Assembly: GCF_035046485.1 (NCBI RefSeq) | Contig: NC_085137.1 | Location: 499,120,536 to 499,184,535 of the forward strand | Direction: 5' to 3' | DNA length: 64,000 nt | DNA from: Aedes albopictus | Taxonomy: Eukaryota; Arthropoda; Insecta; Diptera; Culicidae | Part shown: positions 49,324 through 59,409 of the stretch, in pieces | Layout of the letters: every line of letters starts with the position of its first letter | Position numbering within the stretch: position 1 is the stretch's first letter | Program-made: the position numbers and the translations under genes | The notes under the pieces: model-generated | Seen by the model: the letters and a program-made list of their open reading frames with translations, nothing else | Told to the model about the DNA's origin: nothing | Database searches by the model: none

Positions 49324-50831
49324 CAGGGGATGGCCAAAATGTGTGGGATAGGCAACTTTTTTTCTCACACAAAAAAATTCAACATGCTATAACTTTTCGT
49401 AGAGTGCATTAAAAAATCTCAAATTTTGACTGTTTATCAACCTGTTAGGGTAAACAAGTATAATATGCCCCCCCTTAAGCAGAAATGGCAATATATCTAA
49501 AATTGGCGCCTTATTCCATCTATTGTCCACTGCAAATCGTTGTTTCTAAAGTCAGTGAAGTGTTGCATGAGAACTTTACCTCTGGAGGGGCGGCTATGGA
49601 AGCTTTGAAACGTTTTCCGAAAACGTTCCAAAAGTTACCTTATCAAAACAAACGGGGCAATACGCCCCATCAAAAGAAAAACGTCCAGCCCCGTGATAAA
49701 ACTGTACCAGGGGATAATTCTACCACATGCTTACCCTAGGAGGCCCTTTTAACAAGTGTTTAACTGCATAAAAGTAGCAAAATAACATAAGCGAACAGAA
49801 CTAGCTTCGTTTACAATGAAGCCAGCTTGCAAGAGGTAAAATATTATGCCAAAAGCCTCGATTTCAGATTTTTTGATATTTTTATTGCTTTTCTATACCA
49901 ATCAACTAACGGATCAGCTTGATGGCAATTAATCATCAATATTTAAGATTTCCAATCGATCCCGCATGCAAAAAGCGCTTGAATCGCTAGAAAATGAAGG
50001 GGGGCGTTTTGCCCCGGTGGGGCGTATTATACCCTTTTACCCTATATGTGCATCACTGGTACAAATTTGTGCTCGATTGATTAAACTTTCGCAAAGTTAT
50101 AACCGTTCGGGTGAAACACTATTTTTAGACAACTCATTTTTGAGCTGTCATATCTCGGAAACAAGTGAACCGAATTGAATGAAATTTTGAACGTACACTA
50201 ACAATATATAGATGCTTCACAAACTATTAAAACATAGATAGTTTTTGAACGTTTGAAAAAAGTTATCATGGATTGACACTTTTTGGATTTTTCTCGAAAA
50301 AAGGCAATTTTTTTACGTCAATGTCAATAAATTTTAGTGTTGATGTCCAAAGATTTTCCACTTCTGTTCTCAAGTTATCTCTAATCAGATATATTAGAGC
50401 CTATTTAGATTGAAGAAAGAACACATTTAGCAATTTTTGTATGGTATTGTAAATTTGACTTATTTTCCTCTATATGGGTAAAAATTTCAACCCGGTATAA
50501 CTTAATTCGTCATGAGAAAATATTACATTTTATAACGTTGTATATTGTTCATAAACGTTAAAAAAATTCATTCAATTCGGTTCACTGGTTTCCGAGATAT
50601 GACAGCTCAAAAATGAGTTGTCTAAAAAATAGTGTTTTACCCGAACGGTTCTAACTTCGCGAAAAATTATTCAATCGAGCCCAATTTTGTACCAATCATG
50701 CACATATAACAGGTTGACGAACAGTCAAAATTTGAGATTTTTTGATGCACTCTATGAAAAGTTACAACATGTTGAATTTTTTTGTGGGAGAAAAAAAAGT
50801 TGCCTATCCCAAACATTTTGGCAACCCCCTG
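49324..50831. mobile_element. 1.5-kb foldback element with CAGGGGATGGCC ends
   Basis: CAGGGGATGGCCAAAATGTG at the left pairs with the imperfect inverse CATTTTGGCAACCCCCTG at the right, and the long arms pair through most of the element. It is flanked by TA on the left and TG on the right, so one target copy has probably mutated. Its ends resemble those of the elements at 57.4-59.6 kb (CAGGGGATAGACAAAATG), suggesting related families. Confidence 0.7.
49448..50042. mobile_element. 595-bp TA-flanked element with GGGTAAA ends
   Basis: GGGTAAACAAGTATAATATG and CGTATTATACCCTTTTACCC form the inverted ends, with TA flanks. The opposite arm of the host foldback retains the empty site (CCTGTTATATGTGCAT on the inverse strand), which confirms the exact boundaries and the duplicated TA. 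A GCCCC-rich section follows each end. It is non-coding; an 84-codon ORF inside has no recognised domain. Confidence 0.8.
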
Positions 50832-51395
50832 TGCTTATTTAATCTAGTATGTGAAGCTACATGGCTTTGGATCAGTGTGGTGTAGTTGTTCATCGAATTT
50901 AAGGACAAACGTATTGAAATCCCGCTTCCTCAGTGCATCAGAACTTCAAACGCACAAATCTCAAGAAGCAAGCTTCAAACAACAGTGCATATTATTATTC
51001 TGTTCTTGCTCACTTGTAATAAGCTTAAAATAAGAAGCTCAGGTGCGCTGGTTTTGTTTACGAAGAGATTTGTGCTTTAGAAATCGTGAGTAGGTGCAAA
51101 AGTAGGCCATTGTGGTGGCCATTTTGGGATTCTAACAAGTCTGTCTTTAAGCTATTTTTTTATTGTTATAGTCATTTTGTTCAATGACCATTGGGCGCGC
51201 AGTTTTTTGATACCCGCTTATTTGGCTTACATTATCACATGTTAAACATCAAATATGTTCATTTTTAATTTGCAGTGCTAGAATATAGACATTGACTGAT
51301 ACACCGTCATGAAAAAATAATCAAAAAAAATAATCCCATATTTAGCGTGTAATAGTGCCTTAAACTTTTCGCATTTTTTCCTGCCGCACCCTGTA

Positions 51396-51923
51396 TTTTC
51401 CGGAAAAAAAACCGGACCCTTCATTCTCTCGTTGTTTTCAAACCAACATCAATAACAAGATTTTGTTACAAAAACGCATCATCTCGTTTCTAATTATATG
51501 AATATGTTCATTTCTAGCTAGGTATAGAAAAGGAATATTCATATTTGACACAGCAATTTGACACATGCAAATTCGTAGAAAAGCAGAAATTTGTTTGTCT
51601 ACAAAAGTGTTAGGTCCTTGTCAAATGTTAGACGAGATTTTCGTAAGTAAACTGTATAAGCCACCAAAAGTAATAAACTTGAGTTGATTATGTTAAGCAA
51701 ACGCTCAGTACATCACTTTAACTGACAGTACAGTATATGAAATTAAAAAAAAAATAACCAAACGATGTAGTCAGTATAAGCATTCGATAGAAGGAAATGC
51801 ACTTGAAATAAAGTCAAATTTTAACAGAAATTCAAGGATTACTCAATAAACAATATAAGACAATTCGTTCAATGTTACACTCTAACACATTTATCTAGTT
51901 CATCATTTATTTAGTTCATCAAT
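51396..51923. other. 3' flank of the SecA-like gene
   Basis: AT-rich sequence without repeats or exons. On the minus strand an AATAAA hexamer at 51911-51906 lies only 13 nt after the stop codon. It could be the polyadenylation signal, though a signal this close to the stop is unusual, and no alternative minus-strand hexamer is obvious. Confidence 0.35.
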
Positions 51924-54900
51924 TTAAATGGTTTCATAAAAGTTTTCCGCCATAGTATGCTTCTGATTAGCCGACCTGAGATAATCAGCTCTCTGTTCAT
52001 TAAGATTTTTCGTCATGTTCTTCCTGTACTTGTCCAGCTGCGCATAGCTGAGCACACTGTTCGCCGCATCGTTGCCCATCAGACACGTAAACAGATGCGG
52101 CCTGGCGACGATCAATTCGTAACTTCCGGCGTTACCCATCCGGGCGGTTCGCCCCCTGTAGCGAGACTCCGAATGTTCCATCAATGAGAAGAATGTTTGA
52201 ATCACATGAATTCCACCGTTTTCCTCCACTGCCAGACTGGGCTCGAAGTCCACTGCACGTGCCATTTCACGGGTCGCCAGGGTGACGGTGCGAGGTACGC
52301 CTGCTTCATGGACGTAACGTTCCCAGTTCGAATCTTCTGTTATCACGGTGAGCTCGTTTAAGCGATCAATCTGCTGCTTGAATTCCAGGCTGAACTGTTT
52401 CAATACGGTATAGTTGCCGAAGAATACGACCACCGATCGGTTTTCCTTGATAATGTCGTTGATGCGAGTGAATATCGCTTTTCTCCACTCGGATGGGCTG
52501 GAGAGACATTGGAAATGTTCCTGCTGATTGAACTTCAGCTTGGATGATCCAAAGAAAGACGGCAGTAGGGTGTTTTGCGTTATTGGTTTGAAATCTTCCA
52601 ACCTTTCCGTGCAACAAAGAACGAGGGGGTAGTAATCCAATATTTTTGCGTACGAAAATGTTGAGAAATCCAAGGGCAAATATCCAAAGTTGGCGAAACC
52701 ATTTACATTCTGCACGAAGTTATCCTTTTTCAGTTGGAAATATTTGAAAGCGTTGAAGTATTGGCAGTAATAGTTGGAACAAAACTCGCCCAGTTCCTTT
52801 TGACATTGAAAAGCACCGTTGGAATCAAGGTTGCAGTTTGGGGAATATTTGTAATCTTCATGTCCGCTGTGGACGTCTTTGGCAGTTTTCACCATTTCAC
52901 TTAACTGAAGTGCAAAGAACGTTTTATTGGTGAACATTAACTCCTTCGGGCCGTGATGATCAATTGAGAGCAGTTTATAGGAACCTGGACGCTCGATGAG
53001 AGCCTTTAGTGTTTCGATATCTGGATCGCTCGATGACTGCACAAAGGATTCTATTTGACACTCAATGTCCTCTCTACCAGCTTGGACAAACTCCCAAATT
53101 TTTTGCTGGATCTTTCCAAGTCCTGTGATCTCCGGGGCGAACACATTATAATTCATTAGTCCACAGTGCTTGTCCAAAAAGACGTCAAACTCGTTCATCA
53201 ACAAAACGGTATTACTCAGATCAGCACTGCCTTGAGTGTCGATGCCTGCCGATTCGTAAGGGATTCCAATACATTTGCTCACATACAGCCACGCCTTCTC
53301 GGAATAAGAGCGCATCCGCTCATCCGCCAGGTCGTCGATAGTTCTATAATAAATCTTCGATTTGATAGCAAATGCGTCATATAAATCTCCGAGCTGAGCA
53401 GCATCGCGTTTGGCCAAATGTTCACTGTGATACGCTATTTCCACTTTATGGCCAAATAAGGCCAGAACTGTTGCAACCAGCCCCAGTACCAACGATTTTC
53501 CTTGTTCGGTCAATACTTGCGCTAGGTGATTTTCAACGCCAAGGACCTTATTGTCCACACACAAAAGTCTTAAAATGGTGAGAATTTGAAGCGAATGTGA
53601 CATCACAAACTTTCCTGTGTTGAAGGAATCCACCGTTGTTAGTACAGACCACACAGCTCTTACACCAGCAAGGATCAACGGAATAGAGTTCTGCTTAAAT
53701 CCCGCAGTCCACTTGGTAGTCTCCATAGGGCAAATCTTATCCTTAACGTGGCGGACTATGCGCTTGATCTTGTCGGCATATTCCAAGTCATTGCACTCAC
53801 GAATGTGCTTCTCGAATTGTCCAACATACAGCTTGAAAGCATTCTTCAGTAAATCCTCTTGGCAGTTTTTATTAAGAGTGGTGAACAGACCAATCGCCTT
53901 ATCGACATCGATGATGTGCTGGTTACGAGTGTATCTGAATGATTGCTTCAAGAGAGCCAAACGCTTTGTAAGGCTAGAAATCGAACCACATTCCTTAATG
54001 ATGCTTTTGAACGGCTTCGTCCTTTCCTTGTAGAACTGCATGAAGTTTGGATAGTTCGGTTGCTCCTTTAGGTGAAAAAGAGAAGTTCTGATGGCGTCGA
54101 TCAATGCTATTGAAACATTCAATTGGTCAGTTGCTGTTAAAGGTACTCCGTTGTTCCAACTACGCTTTTCCAGACTAAGAGCAATGTAATCCAGGAGCGT
54201 TTTTACGATTTCCACCTGATAATGCTTCGGAATGACTTCATTGGTACAAATTTCTATGAATTCATCGTATTTATCTTCGATCACCAAAAAGCAATCGTTG
54301 TCAGGTCCACGTTGTGCTTGGATCGCTTTCTTCTCGAATAGCGTTTTACAAATCTTCTCATTGTGCACACGTACGTACCATTCGAAACTAAGGGCCTCCA
54401 AATCCATGGCAAGTTCGTTGAATGCTCTGAAGAATGTGGTTACTTCGTCCACGGAAACATCTCTATCCAAAGCACACAAAACAATGTGAAGAAGCTTCGA
54501 TTGCAGTTCATTCAGATGGACAGCAAGATACTTTCCGTTCAGCTTATTCATCAGTTTGGAAAATCCACTTTTGCTCCAAGTCCAGCAGTCCTGGAATACA
54601 CTTGCCAAATCTTTAAGTCCAGCGTAATCTGTCTGACTTTGTCGGATTGCTTGGCATATGAAGGGTAACTGTTTCCGAAGAATGTCTTTACCAATCTCGT
54701 CTTGTTCTGCTCCGAATTTGTTCTGCTCAACCACCGCTGCAAAATCCAAAATGATGTGCGCTACCATGCGCATGGAGTCCTGCACTTCCGTTTGTTGACC
54801 GATCGATACAAGAAACTGGAGGAATGTTGTAAGCATTTCTGAAAACTCATCGATGCGCTTAAAGTCACGCCGAAAGATACAAATCATCCCTGCGTCCACC

Positions 54901-56213
54901 ATACATGACCATACGGTTTGTTCACTTTGAGAAAATGTAAAACTTTTGAAGAGCTTGATCTTGCGGTCGTAGATTGACAAGGTATCAGTTGGATTTCCCG
55001 GTTCAAAGCAAGCTGCAAAGACAACCAGCATGTGCAGTTGATTGACTAAACATTTTTCTACGGGAGTTTTGGTGGTAATTATTGCATCCGGTGAAATTTT
55101 CCAATGCGTGCGTTCAAATGCGATGGAGTTTTGTATAGCTAGTTTTGATTCAACACGGGTTGATATCTCAATTAAGCTTTTGCATACATAGAAATAGATT
55201 TCATTTACTGCTGGCAACGATTGGCTACAATCGAAAGCTCTTATCCTTTTTATATAATTTCGGATGATGACTGGCAACGCTTCTTGCAGCACTTTTCCTT
55301 TCAGTTTGAACTCCATATCACTGAAAATTTTCACGTCAGCCATTGTAAGCAATAAAAAGCGATCAGCGTCCATTTTTTTCAGCTCGTTTTCCATTAGGGG
55401 TGAACACGATCCCAGCAGAAGATTTCTATGTTTCTCCATCACTGCTTTGAAAAAGTCCTCCAGCATCTGCTTTTCTTTATCCAAACCAATCGCCCATTTA
55501 TCATCCCTAAGGAAGATGCTTCGATCCCTCAGGCAGTTTTGCATAGCAGAATACATCACGATGTCCACTTTTAAGCTTTTGCAGAACATAGATTTATTGG
55601 AACACATTTCTTTGCAAAAGTCAAAACCGACGTCATAGCAATGCTTTTCGGCCAGACGTCTTATCTCAAACAATTGTCCACTTTTAGAGCACTGTCCACA
55701 TTCATCACCATGTTCAGCAAGCTTCTTTTGAATAGAGCTTGCCAAATCACAAATTTTTCGTCGCAGTTTATCTTCATGTACTTTTTCAGTTATCACTAGT
55801 CCTAACAGAATCTTCTTCGCCTGTTGAAAATCACTGACACTGTTCAGCTCGGCGGACGGTTCAACCGATACCTGAGCCACATAGTCCGACCCGATGGTGA
55901 CCAAACGTTGCTCCCCGTGCAACTTCCAATAAGTGCTTCCGTAGCGAATCTTGGCCGAATACGGTAATCCTTCGTCACTTGAACTTCGCAACTTTATGTA
56001 CTGATCTTTGGTAGGACTCATCAGCATTTTGCGCTGCATTAAACACTTGTCCGGGCTAGCTTCATTTGTAGAAGCTTCCATATCCGACTGCAAAATGGTC
56101 CAATTGTCGCCCGACGTTGTCCCATCGGGGCTTTGAGCATCGCGATCAACCGAAGCCATTGTTATGTTATCTGGAAGCGCAGAATTCAACTCGTTATGAG
56201 CAAGTTCGAGCAT
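51924..56213 (-). CDS. Large protein with a diverged SecA-like motor domain
   Basis: One uninterrupted 1429-codon frame. Residues 1-880 are mostly helical-looking with no recognised domain; a Cys-rich patch lies near 170-215. From about 890 the order of motifs follows the bacterial SecA ATPase: P-loop QGKS (904-907, K906), LAKRD (933-937) after the usual spacing, and Walker-B-like NEFD (1007-1010) where SecA has DEVD. Then comes a segment like the second motor domain, with TLATREMARAVDF (1311-1323) against SecA's TIATNMAGRGTDI, and RGRTARMG (1353-1360) as motif VI. The GMTGTA region appears replaced by LCCTER. Loss of the Walker-B Asp and of the GRGTD residues suggests altered or lost ATPase activity. 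SecA drives protein export in bacteria and plastids; a role here is unknown. The second Met (residue 19, base 56159) has the better context (A at -3, G at +4) and may be the true start. Confidence 0.85.
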   Translation of the reverse strand: MLELAHNELNSALPDNITMASVDRDAQSPDGTTSGDNWTILQSDMEASTNEASPDKCLMQRKMLMSPTKDQYIKLRSSSDEGLPYSAKIRYGSTYWKLHGEQRLVTIGSDYVAQVSVEPSAELNSVSDFQQAKKILLGLVITEKVHEDKLRRKICDLASSIQKKLAEHGDECGQCSKSGQLFEIRRLAEKHCYDVGFDFCKEMCSNKSMFCKSLKVDIVMYSAMQNCLRDRSIFLRDDKWAIGLDKEKQMLEDFFKAVMEKHRNLLLGSCSPLMENELKKMDADRFLLLTMADVKIFSDMEFKLKGKVLQEALPVIIRNYIKRIRAFDCSQSLPAVNEIYFYVCKSLIEISTRVESKLAIQNSIAFERTHWKISPDAIITTKTPVEKCLVNQLHMLVVFAACFEPGNPTDTLSIYDRKIKLFKSFTFSQSEQTVWSCMVDAGMICIFRRDFKRIDEFSEMLTTFLQFLVSIGQQTEVQDSMRMVAHIILDFAAVVEQNKFGAEQDEIGKDILRKQLPFICQAIRQSQTDYAGLKDLASVFQDCWTWSKSGFSKLMNKLNGKYLAVHLNELQSKLLHIVLCALDRDVSVDEVTTFFRAFNELAMDLEALSFEWYVRVHNEKICKTLFEKKAIQAQRGPDNDCFLVIEDKYDEFIEICTNEVIPKHYQVEIVKTLLDYIALSLEKRSWNNGVPLTATDQLNVSIALIDAIRTSLFHLKEQPNYPNFMQFYKERTKPFKSIIKECGSISSLTKRLALLKQSFRYTRNQHIIDVDKAIGLFTTLNKNCQEDLLKNAFKLYVGQFEKHIRECNDLEYADKIKRIVRHVKDKICPMETTKWTAGFKQNSIPLILAGVRAVWSVLTTVDSFNTGKFVMSHSLQILTILRLLCVDNKVLGVENHLAQVLTEQGKSLVLGLVATVLALFGHKVEIAYHSEHLAKRDAAQLGDLYDAFAIKSKIYYRTIDDLADERMRSYSEKAWLYVSKCIGIPYESAGIDTQGSADLSNTVLLMNEFDVFLDKHCGLMNYNVFAPEITGLGKIQQKIWEFVQAGREDIECQIESFVQSSSDPDIETLKALIERPGSYKLLSIDHHGPKELMFTNKTFFALQLSEMVKTAKDVHSGHEDYKYSPNCNLDSNGAFQCQKELGEFCSNYYCQYFNAFKYFQLKKDNFVQNVNGFANFGYLPLDFSTFSYAKILDYYPLVLCCTERLEDFKPITQNTLLPSFFGSSKLKFNQQEHFQCLSSPSEWRKAIFTRINDIIKENRSVVVFFGNYTVLKQFSLEFKQQIDRLNELTVITEDSNWERYVHEAGVPRTVTLATREMARAVDFEPSLAVEENGGIHVIQTFFSLMEHSESRYRGRTARMGNAGSYELIVARPHLFTCLMGNDAANSVLSYAQLDKYRKNMTKNLNEQRADYLRSANQKHTMAENFYETI

Positions 56214-56250
56214 TTGTTTTGATTTTAAAAGGTAAACAACAGCAACCTAC
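56171..56250 (-). other. Possible 80-nt intron at the 5' end of the SecA-like gene
   Basis: On the minus strand ACG/GTAGGT forms a donor at 56250 and TTCTGCGCTTCCAG an acceptor at 56171, with a branch-like CTCATAAC between. Splicing would remove the first ATG (56213) and leave the ATG at 56159 as the start, with 5' UTR exons 56339-56251 and 56170-56160. Size suits mosquito short introns. The alternative is an unspliced transcript starting translation at 56213. Confidence 0.45.
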
Positions 56251-56335
56251 CGTCAGCGTTTTCACTGGATTTGAAATTGAAAATGATTTTTTTTCTTTTG
56301 CGTATCACACTCACTCCGTACGATATGTTAATCAG

Positions 56336-56370
56336 AACTGATGCCGAGAAGCGCAGACTCGCCAGTTATA
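56336..56370 (-). promoter_or_regulatory. TATA box and initiator of the SecA-like gene
   Basis: Minus strand TATAAC (56370-56365) lies 31 nt upstream of the A of an initiator TCAGTT (56341-56336, A at 56339). This is the canonical arthropod spacing. A second TATAAA at 56388-56383 is too far (49 nt). The predicted leader is about 126 nt unspliced. Confidence 0.5.
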
Positions 56371-56399
56371 TCCTTTGCACTGTTTATACCCATACAACT

Positions 56400-57440
56400 T
56401 CAAAAAGGTACCCCAAGTCGGTAGAGAGAATTTGTTGTCGCTTTCTCTGCCCTGTTCTTCTTGTGATTCTTTCTCTTTTTGTTTGAGGCGAAACGGTTGG
56501 TCCTTACGCAGATACCTATCCCGCACAAAAAGGCACCTATATACGAAGGGTGAGCGAGCAGTACCTACACAATCTGGACTTCACTGGAAATAAAGATTCG
56601 AAGTGAAAACGACCATTTTGCTTCTTATCTGCGCGGAAACACCAAGAATGACAGAATGAAAATGCCCGTTCCGGAGTGTGTTTGGAAGTCTGAATTCTTG
56701 CTGGATGCCAAACTCAAATCCAATTCGAATTCCAACTGAACGCACACTATGAAGCGAAAGCAGTCGTTTGAAGATGTTTGCAACTCATCAGTGAGACCCG
56801 CGAGAACGGGAGCTTCTTTTTTCCATGCTGGTAGTCGTCTTCCATTTTCTGTTTCGGTCAATGTTTACGACCAGATGATAGGATTCGCGCGCAATCACTT
56901 TGGCGCATATTAATTGCGCTAGTGTCGTATGCTGAAGTTTGCGTTTGGGGGTTACTTTCATGATGTCGAAGCATTGTCGGCTTGTATCATTTTGTTAGTT
57001 TTAAATGGTGGACGTGACTCGTTGGGTAGGACATTTCTCATTGATTTGCATTGAATAGAAGATTCCAATCGGATAATACTTCCAATGTATATGTATGACA
57101 ATTTCTTGTTTAGATCATTGATGCTTTAGGCCATTTTATTTGCGATACTTTAGAAGTGCCTATGTCTATGAGTTTTATTAGTACAGGTATACCTCGATTT
57201 AGTGGACATTTCAATTTTTGAAATGTCTATAAAATCGAATTTTACATAAAATTGAAGCATTTTTTTTAATTTTATTTAAATTTTATACCAAAATGTGCCA
57301 AAACATATAAAAACTGCATGAAAGTTGAGTTTTCGATAAAAGGCTCGGAGTTTTTGGCATATATTAGTAATTCTCGCTAAGTAACGAATAAACCACTATC
57401 TCGCTATTTTGTTACGATCGAAATCTTTTGTCCAAAACTA
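56400..57440. other. Upstream flank of the SecA-like gene
   Basis: The first 450 bp are GC-richer with pyrimidine tracts. After about 57180 the sequence is AT-rich, with TATACCTCGATTTAGTGGAC wording typical of decayed transposon ends. No exon was found on either strand. Confidence 0.3.
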
Positions 57441-57997
57441 CGTGGGATATAGACAAAATGATCGGGACAGGCAAAATTTTCACTTTTCAAAAAATGTTCA
57501 ACTAGCTGTAATTTTTCGAAAAGTACATCAAATATTCTCAAATTTTCACTTAAGTTGATCAACACTGTAAGTTGATCCATTAGTGGTCAAAATTTGGAAA
57601 CGTTCAAGCTATTCCGCACGAAGTTATGAAGTTTCTAGAAAAAGGTAGAATCAGCCGATAGCTAACTTTAAGCTGTTATATCTCCGAATTCAATGAACCG
57701 AATGCAATGATTTTTTTTACCATTTATGACTCATAAAATGAGCTCTGAAAAACAAGAGAAAAAGTTATAGCGATTTCATTTATTTCATGGTTTCTTTCCT
57801 TCAAAACATAGCTATATTGAAGTCAATTGGAGGGAATTGGAATGAACTATAATTAGCATCTTGAAATTTGAAACGATTTTGAAATTTTGGATAATTTGGT
57901 GTTTTATGAGAAAAATAATCTAATCGTTATAATTTTCTTTCGTGTCAAGAATTTTATTGTAAGTCAAAAGTATTTTAAAGCTTATTCCTCTCTCTCC

Positions 57998-58269
57998 TCT
58001 TCTTGGCGTAACGTCCTCACTGGGACAAAGCCTGCTTCTCAGCTTAGTGGTCTACGAGCACTTCCACAGTTTTTAACTGAGAGCTTGCTCTGCCAATGAC
58101 CATTTTGCATGTGCATATCGTGTGGCAGGCACGAAGATACTCTATGCCTAAGGAAGTCAAGGAAATTTCCTTTACGAAAAGATGCTGGACCGACCGGGAA
58201 TCGAACCCGTCACCCTCAGCATGGTCATGCTGAATACCCGTGCATTTACCTCCTCGGCTATACGGGCCC
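57998..58269 (-). mobile_element. Feilai-like SINE, minus orientation, second copy
   Basis: It is nearly collinear with the SINE at 28374-28650, with the same B-box region GGGTTCGATTCCCGGTCGG and terminal ACGCCAAGAAG. A clear target duplication was not found. Confidence 0.75.
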
Positions 58270-58297
58270 TTCACTATATTATTATATAAGTCATATA

Positions 58298-59409
58298 CAG
58301 GGGATAGACAAAATGATCGCGACAGGCAAAGTTTTCACTTTTCGAAAAATGTTTAACTAGCTATAACGTTTCGAAAAGTGCATCAAATATTCTCAATTTT
58401 TTACTGTAAGTTCATCAACTAGTTGTGTATCAGTGGTTCATGATTGGAAAAGATCGGACCATTCTTCACGAAGTTATAAAGATTATTGGAAAAGGTAAAA
58501 TTATCCGACAGCCTACTTTGAGCTGTTATATTTCCGGATTCAATGAACCGAATGCAATGAAATTTTGACCATTTATGACTTATGTAATGAGCAATGAAAA
58601 ACCATTGACTTAACTGAATATTCTTGACACGGAAGAAAACCATAACGATTAGATTATTTTTCTAATGAAACACCAAATTATCCAAAATATCAACATCGTG
58701 CAAATTATAGTCTATTTAATTGCCCTCTAATAAACTTATATATAAATGTATTTTGAAGAAAAGTAACTACTTAGCCGCCAATAAATTGAAAAAGTAAAGG
58801 AATGCATATTAAAAATATACCAATTTATTAAAAAATCATGAAAGAAATAAAATCGCTATAGCTTTTTCTCTTGTTCAAAATTTAACAGCTCAAAGTTGAC
58901 ATAATTAAATTAATTAATTATCGATTTTTGCGGCTTAACCAGCCGAATGAAAGTTTTACTTTATTCCAAAAGCTAGACTTTACATATACTGGCGTGAGTG
59001 AGAAATGGACAAATTGAGGTGAAATTTGCGAAAAAGTTACTCGTCCTCTCGGTGAGACTCGAACTCACGAGTAGGAGTCGTGAGTTCGAGTCTCACCGAG
59101 AGGACGAGTAACTTTTTCGCAAATTTCACCTCAATTTGTCCATTTCTCACTCACGCCAGTATATGTAAAGTCTAGCTTTTGGAGCTCAAAGTTGACTATC
59201 GGATAATTTTACCTTTTTCAAGAATCTTTATAACTTCGTGGAGAATGGCCCGATCTTTTCCAAATTTGAACCACTGATACACAACTAGTTGATGAACTTA
59301 CAGTAAAAATTTGAGAATAATTGATGCACTTTTCGAAAAGTTACAGCTAGCTGAACATTTTTTGAAAAGTGAAAATTTTGCCTGTCCCGATCATTTTGTC
59401 TATCCCCTG
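58298..59409. mobile_element. 1.1-kb TA-flanked foldback element with CAGGGGATAGAC ends
   Basis: CAGGGGATAGACAAAATGAT at the left is matched by the inverse at the right, with TA at 58296-58297 and 59410-59411. The arms pair for over 200 bp (for example CGAAAAGTGCATCAAATATT). It carries the 217-bp palindrome described separately. It is non-coding. Confidence 0.75.
58966..59182. repeat. 217-bp perfect palindrome with tRNA T-arm sequence
   Basis: Two 104-nt arms (58966-59069 and 59079-59182) are exact inverses around a 9-nt spacer AGTAGGAGT. Each arm carries a tRNA T-arm, CGTGAGTTCGAGTCTCAC, followed by GAGAGGACGA, a T-run, and CGCAAATTTCACCTCAATTT. The last phrase closely parallels the sequence after the tRNA-Thr-like sequences at 16.5 and 20.2 kb (CACAAATTTCATCTC). 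It looks like a foldback derivative of the same tRNA-carrying family. Confidence 0.75.

Larger units (their letters stand above)
47738..51393. mobile_element. CAGTATGCGGCAGG element, copy 2, host of nested insertions
   Basis: Terminal inverted repeats CAGTATGCGGCAGGAAAAAA and TTTTTTCCTGCCGCACCCTG with TA flanks (47736-47737 and 51394-51395). Comparison with the 597-bp copy at 44376 shows that most of its 3656 bp is later insertion: a piggyBac-like MITE, the GGTAAGT element and the CAGGGGATGG element. The site of the last two is intact in copy 1 as AAATATATGTGCTTATTTC. Confidence 0.75.

Noticed and set aside
51957..55638. Plus-strand ORFs opposite the SecA-like gene
   Set aside because: They are shadows of the coding strand with no independent domain or promoter.
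51924..56213. Bacterial contamination (for example an endosymbiont secA)
   Set aside because: The protein is far longer and more diverged than any symbiont SecA, has an arthropod-style promoter, and sits between mosquito transposons.
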